From positions 1 to 5,700 of the forward strand of contig JBOHHM010000167.1 of the NCBI GenBank assembly GCA_050725495.1: DNA of 5,700 bases. The letters are read 5' to 3'. The notes beneath the pieces are model-generated. The model was not told the origin of the DNA. It searched no databases and saw nothing but the letters and a program-made list of their open reading frames with translations. Of this stretch, positions 1 to 4,930 are shown in pieces; the first letter of the stretch is position 1; every line of letters begins with the position of its first letter. Origin of the DNA: JBOHHM01 sp050725495 (GTDB taxonomy: Bacteria > Pseudomonadota > Gammaproteobacteria > Burkholderiales > Burkholderiaceae_C). Position numbers and translations under genes: made by a program.

Positions 1-323
1 GCGTAAAAGCCAGCCAGGCTCTGCACAAGGCTGTGCAAAGCCAGGCAGGCGGCGATCGCCAGCGAGCCGACCGTCATCACGGCGCGCTCATGGCCGCGGT
101 CGATCCAGCGGCCCACCGGGTAGGCCAGCAGCCCCTCGGCCAGCAGGGCCAGGCTGAAGGCCAGCGAGGACTGGGCGCGGCTCAGGCCCAGCTCATGCTC
201 GACCGGCTCCATCAGCAGCGCGAAGCTGTAGAACACGCTGCCCCAGGTGATCAGCTGGCCCAGCGACAGCCAGCCGACCAGCCGCCGGTCATGCAGGCGC
301 TCGGGCAACAGGGCGGTGGTCAT
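1..323 (-). CDS. MFS transporter, N-terminal part (runs off the left edge)
   Basis: This is an inner-membrane secondary transporter of the major facilitator superfamily; the substrate cannot be told. About 107 residues are visible. A short polar N-terminus is followed by TM1 (about residues 15-38, LGQLITWGSVFYSFALLM). A loop containing EHELGLSRAQ leads into TM2 (about 51-70). The loop between TM2 and TM3 reads GRWIDRGHERAV (71-82), which fits MFS motif A (G-x-x-x-D-R-x-G-x-R-x). TM3 then begins. The arrangement 'WGSxFYSFxxxxxPxExELGxSR' resembles the branch containing oxalate/formate and monocarboxylate-type carriers, but that is only a resemblance. The ATG at 323 is preceded by a weak G-rich stretch, not a strong Shine-Dalgarno sequence. 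It lies 85 bases after the comM stop in the same direction, so co-transcription is possible. The family is secure; the substrate and exact start are not. Confidence 0.85.
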   Translation of the reverse strand, partial: MTTALLPERLHDRRLVGWLSLGQLITWGSVFYSFALLMEPVEHELGLSRAQSSLAFSLALLAEGLLAYPVGRWIDRGHERAVMTVGSLAIAACLALHSLVQSLAGFY

Positions 324-346
324 GGCCCCGATTTTCGCACGATGAC

Positions 347-405
347 GAGCCAAACAGCCTGTCGGCCCATGTCAAGCGGGCGCGATGCGCTATTAACTTG
401 ATAGC
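347..405 (-). repeat. Degenerate intergenic repeat between comM and the MFS gene
   Basis: Read on the minus strand, the gap after the comM stop begins with the inverted repeat GCTATCAAGTTAATAGC (plus positions 389-405; 5-bp arms, 7-base loop). It continues through a CGCGCCCGCTTGACA stretch into GGCCGACAGGCTGTTTGGCT. From memory, this order (GCTATCAAxxTxATAGC, then a GCGCTTG core, then an ACAGGCxGTTTTGGC-like end) resembles a short repeat scattered between genes in Comamonadaceae genomes. Here it would be a decayed copy, because the core is not a good palindrome. The inverted repeat is seen directly; membership of a repeat family is inference. It has no U-tract and is a poor intrinsic terminator. 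Confidence 0.4.
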
Positions 406-408
406 GTA

Positions 409-1938
409 TCAGTGATGGGCGCGCAGCGCGCGCCGGTATTGCACGGCCTCGGCCACATGGCTGAGCTGGGTCGTCTGCGCGCCGGCCAGGTCCGCGATCG
501 TGCGCGCGACCTTGAGGGCGCGGTGCGTGGAGCGCGCCGACCAGCCCAGACGCGCGGCCGCCGTGTTGAGGAACTTCGCGGCGGTCTCCTCGAGCGCCAG
601 ATGCTGGTCGATCTCCTGCCCTTGCAGCGCCTGGTTGGTCTTGCCTTGGCGCTCCAGCGCGCGCTGCCGCGCCGCCGTGCAGCGCTCGCGGATGCTGGCG
701 GTGGATTCGCCGGGCGGCGCCTGCAGCAGCTCGACCGGCGCCAGGGCCGGCACCTCCACATGCAGGTCGATGCGGTCCATCAGCGGGCCGCTGAGCTTGG
801 CCTGGTAGCGCGAGACCTGATCGGGCGTGCAGCGGCAGGCCTTGAGCGTGGAGCCCAGATAGCCGCAGGGGCAGGGGTTCATCGCGCCAATCATCTGGAA
901 GCGCGCGGGGAACTCGGCTCGCTGCGCGGCGCGCGAAATCGTGATGTGGCCGGTCTCCAGCGGCTCGCGCAGCGCCTCCAGCGCCGCCCGGGGGAACTCG
1001 GGCAGTTCATCGAGAAACAGCACGCCATGGTGAGCCAGCGAAATTTCGCCGGGCCGCGGCGGCGAGCCGCCGCCGACCAGGGCGACGGCGCTGGCCGTGT
1101 GGTGCGGGCTGCAGGTCGGCCGGGTGGCCCAGCGATCGAGCGAAAAGCGCCCGCCCAGGCTGGCGACAGCCGCGCTTTGCAGGGCTTCTTCGACGGCCAT
1201 GGGCGGCAGCAGGCCGGCAAAGCGCTGGGCCAGCATCGACTTGCCCGAGCCCGGCGGCCCCATCAGCAACAGGCTGTGGCCGCCGGCGGCCGCGATTTCC
1301 AATGCCCGTTTGGCGGCAGCCTGGCCCTTGACATCGGCCAGGTCCGCATAGGCGGCCGTGGCAGGCAGCGGCGTGGGCTTGAGCCTGGCCCAGCCTTCGT
1401 CGGATCCGGCCTCGGCGGGGTTGGGCAGGAACTGGCGCACCACGTCGAGCAGGTGGCGGGCGCGATAGACCTGGGCCGAGGGCACGAGGGCGGCTTCTTC
1501 GGCACTGCCGGCCGGCAACACCAGGTGCGTGACGACCTGCTGGGTGTGCAGCGCGAGACTCATGGCCAGCGCGCCGCGCACCGGCCGCAGCTCGCCCGAC
1601 AGCGACAGTTCGCCAGCGAACTCATGGCCGGCCAGCCGCGCCGCGTCGATCTGGCCGCTGGCAGCCAGAATGCCCAGCGCGATCGGCAGGTCGAAGCGGC
1701 CCGAATCCTTGGGCAGGTCGGCCGGCGCCAGGTTGACCGTGATACGCTTGTTGTGCGGGAATTCGAGTCCCGAGTTCTGGATCGCCGAGCGCACCCGCTC
1801 GCGCGCCTCCTTGACTTCCACCTCGGCCAGACCGACCAGGGTGAAGCTGGGCAGGCCGTTCGCCAGATGCACCTCGACGGTGACGGCGGCGGCCTCCAGA
1901 CCGAGCAAAGCGCGGCTTTGCACCAAAGACAAGCTCAT
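409..1938 (-). CDS. comM: ComM/YifB family Mg-chelatase-like AAA+ ATPase
   Basis: This 509-residue cytoplasmic ATPase has the family's usual length (about 500). ComM family members are hexameric helicases that promote branch migration while incoming DNA is integrated during natural transformation; the family also occurs in bacteria not known to be competent. Residues 1-175 form the N-terminal domain with the typical start SLSLVQSRALLGLEA and the stretch NKRITVNLAPADLPKDSGRF (64-82). The Mg-chelatase-like AAA+ core has Walker A GPPGSGKS (227-234), APHH-like SPHHTAS (277-283), Walker B GVLFLDELPEF (305-315) and NPCPCGY (354-360). Cysteines at 356, 358, 368 and 370 form a possible metal-binding cluster. 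The LSGPLMDRIDLHVEVP segment (382-397) carries the putative arginine finger. A C-terminal helical domain (about 415-509) ends in YRRAL. The ATG at 1938 is chosen because it has a strong Shine-Dalgarno sequence and gives the normal length. The frame stays open to 2694, but the extension lies antisense to the porin gene and has no family similarity. Residue 276 is Cys where E. coli YifB has Arg. Confidence 0.95.
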   Translation of the reverse strand: MSLSLVQSRALLGLEAAAVTVEVHLANGLPSFTLVGLAEVEVKEARERVRSAIQNSGLEFPHNKRITVNLAPADLPKDSGRFDLPIALGILAASGQIDAARLAGHEFAGELSLSGELRPVRGALAMSLALHTQQVVTHLVLPAGSAEEAALVPSAQVYRARHLLDVVRQFLPNPAEAGSDEGWARLKPTPLPATAAYADLADVKGQAAAKRALEIAAAGGHSLLLMGPPGSGKSMLAQRFAGLLPPMAVEEALQSAAVASLGGRFSLDRWATRPTCSPHHTASAVALVGGGSPPRPGEISLAHHGVLFLDELPEFPRAALEALREPLETGHITISRAAQRAEFPARFQMIGAMNPCPCGYLGSTLKACRCTPDQVSRYQAKLSGPLMDRIDLHVEVPALAPVELLQAPPGESTASIRERCTAARQRALERQGKTNQALQGQEIDQHLALEETAAKFLNTAAARLGWSARSTHRALKVARTIADLAGAQTTQLSHVAEAVQYRRALRAHH

Positions 1939-1945
1939 CGACCAA

Positions 1946-1954
1946 TTCCTCCCC
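1946..1954 (-). promoter_or_regulatory. Ribosome binding site of comM
   Basis: On the minus strand, GGGGAGGAA lies 7 bases before the ATG at 1938. It is a strong match to the anti-Shine-Dalgarno sequence and settles the start within a frame that is open for another 252 codons upstream. Confidence 0.85.
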
Positions 1955-1959
1955 AGTTG

Positions 1960-1982
1960 GGTGCATGTTTGACGTTGGTGCA
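1960..1982 (+). promoter_or_regulatory. Distal NtrC-type half-sites
   Basis: Two exact copies of the NtrC half-site GGTGCA occur at 1960-1965 and 1977-1982, 17 bp apart. Treating the second as the right arm of TGCACC-N5-GGTGCA gives a weak dyad centred at 1974 (right arm 6/6, left arm 2/6). It lies 33 bp from the better dyad at 2000-2014, close to the 32-bp spacing of the two enhancer sites of E. coli glnA. The first half-site gives a dyad centred at 1957 (right arm 6/6, left arm 3/6) that reaches the comM Shine-Dalgarno sequence. The matches are seen directly; binding by NtrC is inferred. Confidence 0.45.
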
Positions 1983-1999
1983 CAAATAAATCAAAAATC

Positions 2000-2014
2000 G
2001 CACCATCAAAGTGC
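2000..2014 (+). promoter_or_regulatory. Probable NtrC enhancer site
   Basis: GCACCATCAAAGTGC has the GCAC-N7-GTGC spacing of NtrC dyads; against TGCACC-N5-GGTGCA it matches 9 of 12 arm positions. Its centre (2007) is about 116 bp upstream of the start point predicted from the sigma-54 promoter, within the usual enhancer range. It is followed directly by the perfect palindrome GTGCGCGCAC (2011-2020), which adds another GCACC half-site at 2017-2021. Confidence 0.6.
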
Positions 2015-2096
2015 GCGCACCGTTTTCTCCTGCCTTGATCGAGCATAACGCCGCATCGCAGCGAAACGTGCACCGGGCCGGCCTTGACAGAGCTTT

Positions 2097-2112
2097 TGGC
2101 ACGCTCCCTGCT
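2097..2112 (+). promoter_or_regulatory. Sigma-54 (-24/-12) promoter of the porin-glnK-amtB operon
   Basis: TGGCACGCTCCCTGCT matches the consensus TGGCACG-N4-TTGCW at all but one position (C for the first T of the -12 element). The invariant GG (2098-2099) and GC (2110-2111) are separated by exactly 10 bases. Transcription is expected to start near 2123, giving a leader of about 26 bases before the porin ATG. Dependence on RpoN and an activator such as NtrC follows from the element class and agrees with the upstream half-sites and the nitrogen genes downstream. Confidence 0.88.
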
Positions 2113-2148
2113 TAAAGCAGTCGTCCATCGTTTGACCGGAAAACTCCA

Positions 2149-2877
2149 ATGAAATTGAAAAACACGGTGTTGTTGTCCATTTTGACCCTGTGTGGTGCTG
2201 TTTTCGCCCAGACCAAGGCGCCCGAACCCGATTACACCCTGTCGTTCAACGCCGGCCTGACCAGCGACTACCGCTATCGCGGCATTTCGCAGTCGCGCCT
2301 GAAGCCGGCGCTGCAAGGCGGCGCTGACTTCGCGCACAAGAGCGGCTTCTATGTCGGCACCTGGGCTTCGACCATCCGCTGGCTCGAGGACATGCCCGGT
2401 GGCCGGGGCCCGGTCGAATGGGACCTGTACGGCGGCTACAAGGGTGAGATCGCCAAGGATCTCAGCTATGACGTCGGCTACCTGCGCTATCAATACCCGC
2501 GGGAGAACTTCAGGCCCTCGGTCAACACCGATGAACTCTATGGCGCCGTGAGCTTCGGCCCGGCCACGCTCAAGTATTCGCACGCTGTCTCCAACCTGTT
2601 CGGTTTTGCCAACAGCAAGAACAGCGGCTACCTCGACCTCAGCGCCAGCTTCGACCTGGGCAGCGGCTGGTCGCTGGTGCCGCATCTGGGCCACCAGCGG
2701 GTCAAGAACAACAGCAGCTTCTCCTATACCGACTACGCGCTGGCCCTGAACAAGGACATCGACGGCCTGGTGCTGTCGGCCGCGCTGGTCGGCACTGACG
2801 TCAAGACCTATGTGGCATCGAATGGCAAGAACCTCGGCCGTGACGGCCTGGTGCTGTCGGTCAAGAAGAACTTCTGA
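2149..2877 (+). CDS. TorF/Gcw_chp family putative outer-membrane porin
   Basis: The 242-residue protein has a Sec signal peptide (residues 1-20: basic MKLK, hydrophobic core, VFA at the cleavage site before Q21). Cys15 is not in a lipobox, so a lipoprotein is unlikely. The mature part is a small beta-barrel: alternating polar and hydrophobic strands rich in Tyr, Gly and Ser, and a terminal strand LVLSVKKNF ending in Phe242, the usual signal for barrel insertion. The segment LTSDYRYRGISQ (37-48) followed by PALQGGAD (53-60) is typical of the TIGR02001/PF09694 family of putative porins. Its substrate is, to my knowledge, not established. It is the first gene after the sigma-54 promoter and is followed after 26 bases by glnK, so it should be made under nitrogen limitation. 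Passage of ammonium or a small organic nitrogen compound is a guess from context. The start is supported by the signal peptide; the ribosome site is weak (GGAAAA, about 6 bases upstream). Confidence 0.88.
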   Translation: MKLKNTVLLSILTLCGAVFAQTKAPEPDYTLSFNAGLTSDYRYRGISQSRLKPALQGGADFAHKSGFYVGTWASTIRWLEDMPGGRGPVEWDLYGGYKGEIAKDLSYDVGYLRYQYPRENFRPSVNTDELYGAVSFGPATLKYSHAVSNLFGFANSKNSGYLDLSASFDLGSGWSLVPHLGHQRVKNNSSFSYTDYALALNKDIDGLVLSAALVGTDVKTYVASNGKNLGRDGLVLSVKKNF

Positions 2878-2903
2878 ACCATTCCATCGTTGAGGAGAAA
2901 GAC

Positions 2904-3242
2904 ATGAAACTCGTAACAGCCATCATCAAACCGTTCAAGCTCGATGAGGTGCGCGAAGCCCTCTCGGGCATCGGCGTGCAAGGCATCACCGTGACCGAAG
3001 TCAAGGGCTTTGGTCGCCAAAAAGGCCATACCGAGCTGTACCGCGGCGCGGAGTATGTCGTGGACTTCCTGCCCAAGGTCAAGATCGAGGCGGCGGTGGC
3101 CGACGAGCTGGTCGACCGCGTGATCGAGGCCGTGGAGGGCGCGGCCCGCACCGGCAAGATCGGCGACGGCAAGATCTTTGTCTACAGCCTCGAGCAAGTC
3201 GTTCGCATCCGCACCGGTGAAACCGGCAAGGAAGCGCTGTAA
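2904..3242 (+). CDS. glnK: PII nitrogen regulatory protein GlnK
   Basis: The 112-residue protein has the standard PII length. PII trimers bind ATP/ADP and 2-oxoglutarate; the GlnK type docks onto AmtB to close it when nitrogen is ample. Visible hallmarks: N-terminal MKLVTAIIKPFKLDEVREAL; Gln39 (2-oxoglutarate and Mg-ATP site); T-loop with the uridylylation target Tyr51 in ELYRGAEY (44-51); B-loop TGKIGDGKIFV (83-93); C-loop arginines 101 and 103 in RIRTGE. All binding residues are intact. Both PROSITE-type PII signatures are present. The MKLVT start resembles E. coli GlnK (MKLVT) more than GlnB (MKKID), while Asp54 in VVDFLPK is the GlnB-like residue (Asn in E. coli GlnK). The GlnK call therefore rests mainly on linkage to amtB, 29 bases downstream. 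A GAGGAG ribosome site (2892-2897) sits 6 bases before the ATG. Confidence 0.95.
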   Translation: MKLVTAIIKPFKLDEVREALSGIGVQGITVTEVKGFGRQKGHTELYRGAEYVVDFLPKVKIEAAVADELVDRVIEAVEGAARTGKIGDGKIFVYSLEQVVRIRTGETGKEAL

Positions 3243-3271
3243 GCATCTCAGCCATCGAGAAAGAGACAACC

Positions 3272-4798
3272 ATGAAGAAGCTATTTGCCTCCCTTGCCTT
3301 GGGACTGAGCTTGCTGATGGGCGGCACCGCCGCCTTGGCGCAGGCCCCAGCCGCAGCTCCTGCAGCCACGGCGCCCGCCGAAGCCAAGCCGGCTGAAGCG
3401 GCAGCCCCGGCGGCGGCCGCTCCTGCTGCGGCTGCCGCCGCAGTTGCCGCGGCCCCCGCAGCCGCGCCGGCCGCGGCGTCCGCGCCCGTGCCCAACAAGG
3501 GCGACACCGCCTGGATGACGGTTTCCACCCTGCTCGTGATCCTGATGACCCTGCCTGGCCTGGCCCTGTTCTACGGCGGCCTGGTGCGAAGCAAGAACAT
3601 GCTGTCGGTGCTGATGCAGGTGTTCGTCGTGGCCTCGCTGATCTACGTGCTGTGGATCATCTACGGCTACAGCGTCGCGTTCACGGCCGGCAACCCCTTC
3701 ATGGGCACGCTGGACAAGCTGTTCCTCAAGGGTGTGACACCCGACAGCGTGGCCGCCACCTTCAGCAAGGGCGTCGTGATTCCCGAGCTGACCTTCATCG
3801 GCTTCCAGGCGACGTTTGCCGCCATCACCTGCGCGCTGATCGTCGGCGCCTTTGCCGAGCGCGTGAAGTTCTCCGCCGTGCTGCTGTTTGCCGCGCTGTG
3901 GTTCACCTTCGCCTACCTGCCGATCGCCCACATGGTCTGGTACTGGGACGGTCCGGACGCGATCACCGATGCCGCCTCGCTGGACAAGGTCACGGCCGCG
4001 GCCGGCTGGCTCTGGGCCAAGGGCGCGCTGGACTTTGCCGGCGGCACGGTGGTGCACATCAACGCCGGCGTCGCCGGCCTGGTCGGCGCCTATGTGATCG
4101 GCAAGCGCATCGGCTACGGCAAGGAATCGCTGGCGCCGCACAGCCTGACGCTGACCATGGTGGGCGCCTCGCTGCTGTGGGTGGGCTGGTTCGGCTTCAA
4201 TGCCGGCTCCAACCTGGAAGCCAATGGCGTGACCGCGCTGGCCTTCATCAACACCCTGGTGGCCACGGCCGCCGCCACGCTGAGCTGGATTGCCGGCGAG
4301 GCGCTGAGCAAGGGCAAGGCTTCGATGCTGGGTGCGGCTTCCGGCGCCGTCGCCGGCCTGGTCGCCATCACGCCGGCCTGCGGCTTCGTCGGCCCGATGG
4401 GCGCCGTGATCATCGGTCTGCTGGCGGGCCTGGTCTGCCTCTGGGGCGTCAACGGCCTCAAGCGCCTGCTCGGCGCCGATGACGCGCTGGACGTGTTCGG
4501 CGTGCACGGCGTCGGCGGCATCCTGGGCGCGCTGCTGACCGGCGTGTTCGCCTCGCCCTCGCTGGGCGGCACCGGCATCTACGACTACGTGGCCAACAAG
4601 GTCAACCCCGACTACTCGATTGCCAGCCAGGTCTGGATCCAGCTCCAGGGTGTGCTGACCACCGTCGTCTGGTCCGCCGTCGTGGCCTTCATCGCCTACA
4701 AGCTGGTCGATCTGCTGATCGGCCTGCGCGTGGCCGAAGAGGACGAGCGCGAAGGCCTGGACATCCGCTCGCACGGCGAAACCGCCTACAGCCGCTAA
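3272..4798 (+). CDS. amtB: Ammonium transporter AmtB
   Basis: This 508-residue inner-membrane protein forms trimers that conduct ammonium into the cell and is gated by GlnK. A signal peptide (1-23, cleavage after ALA) is followed by an Ala/Pro-rich linker (24-75) and then about 11 membrane helices between residues 81 and 486. Residues equivalent to E. coli AmtB are present: Phe178 and Phe182 (F103/F107 gate, FQATF), Trp223 (W148), Asp254 (D160), His262 and His412 (twin histidines H168/H318), Phe309 and Ser313 (F215/S219, FGFNAGS). The signature DFAGGTVVHINAGVAGLVGA is intact (254-273). The loop from Trp223 to Asp254 is about 19 residues longer than in E. coli. The C-terminal tail EREGLDIRSHGETAY (492-506) is the conserved regulatory tail that contacts GlnK. 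The greater length (E. coli precursor is about 428) is explained by the linker and the loop. The start has AAGAGA upstream (3261-3266). It is the last gene before the terminator. Confidence 0.96.
   Translation: MKKLFASLALGLSLLMGGTAALAQAPAAAPAATAPAEAKPAEAAAPAAAAPAAAAAAVAAAPAAAPAAASAPVPNKGDTAWMTVSTLLVILMTLPGLALFYGGLVRSKNMLSVLMQVFVVASLIYVLWIIYGYSVAFTAGNPFMGTLDKLFLKGVTPDSVAATFSKGVVIPELTFIGFQATFAAITCALIVGAFAERVKFSAVLLFAALWFTFAYLPIAHMVWYWDGPDAITDAASLDKVTAAAGWLWAKGALDFAGGTVVHINAGVAGLVGAYVIGKRIGYGKESLAPHSLTLTMVGASLLWVGWFGFNAGSNLEANGVTALAFINTLVATAAATLSWIAGEALSKGKASMLGAASGAVAGLVAITPACGFVGPMGAVIIGLLAGLVCLWGVNGLKRLLGADDALDVFGVHGVGGILGALLTGVFASPSLGGTGIYDYVANKVNPDYSIASQVWIQLQGVLTTVVWSAVVAFIAYKLVDLLIGLRVAEEDEREGLDIRSHGETAYSR
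3341..3496 (+). other. Low-complexity Ala/Pro-rich linker of AmtB
   Basis: This stretch encodes residues 24-75, between the signal peptidase site and the first membrane helix. It is almost only Ala and Pro with a few Glu, Lys, Thr and Ser, encoded by mixed GCN codons (gcg, gcc, gca, gct), so it is not a simple DNA tandem repeat. The charged residues (two Glu-Ala-Lys-Pro or Glu-Ala-Ala blocks at about 37-43) are confined to the first half. The segment is predicted to be unstructured and to lie in the periplasm. E. coli AmtB lacks it; related Burkholderiales AmtB proteins often carry such an extension, from memory. Confidence 0.8.
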
Positions 4799-4830
4799 GC
4801 TTCGGTAGCGCGGTGGTCTGCGCTGCTGCC

Positions 4831-4856
4831 AGGGGCCCACACAGCTGGGCCCTTTT
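4831..4856 (+). terminator. Intrinsic terminator after amtB
   Basis: GGGCCCA (4833-4839), a 6-base loop (4840-4845) and TGGGCCC (4846-4852) form a perfect 7-bp GC-rich hairpin. It extends by G-U and A-U pairs at its foot and is followed by TTTTGCTTT. It lies 33 bases after the amtB stop and should end the porin-glnK-amtB transcript, separating it from the next gene. Confidence 0.85.
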
Positions 4857-4930
4857 GCTTTGGGCTGGCCGGCAGCGCAGCCGACGCGCTGCGATGCACA
4901 ATCGATGGGCGTTGAACTGAAAGGCGTCAC

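Noticed and set aside
389..405. Intrinsic terminator for comM
   Set aside because: The 5-bp GCTAT/ATAGC hairpin is weak and is followed by a GC-rich stretch, not a U-tract, on the minus strand.
412..1989. Long plus-strand open frame opposite comM
   Set aside because: It is an antisense shadow of a well-recognised gene, with an Arg/Gln/Gly-rich translation and no domain.
1983..2000. AT-rich tract considered as an IHF site between or near enhancer and promoter
   Set aside because: No stretch matches WATCAANNNNTTR on either strand; AATCAA and CATCAA occur without the TTR part.
2011..2020. GTGCGCGCAC palindrome as an independent operator
   Set aside because: It is a perfect 10-bp palindrome but overlaps the NtrC dyad and is easily formed in GC-rich DNA; it is noted only as part of the half-site cluster.
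1939..2694. Upstream extension of the comM reading frame by 252 codons
   Set aside because: It runs antisense to the porin gene and through the sigma-54 control region, shows no family similarity, and the ATG at 1938 has a strong ribosome site and gives the normal ComM length.
3652..4482. Plus-strand open frame inside amtB in another frame
   Set aside because: It is an Arg/His-rich out-of-frame shadow; amtB is intact and unambiguous.
4874..4902. Sigma-70 promoter for the SMP-30-like gene
   Set aside because: CACAAT at 4897-4902 could be a -10 element, but no -35 element stands at a suitable distance; not strong enough to annotate.
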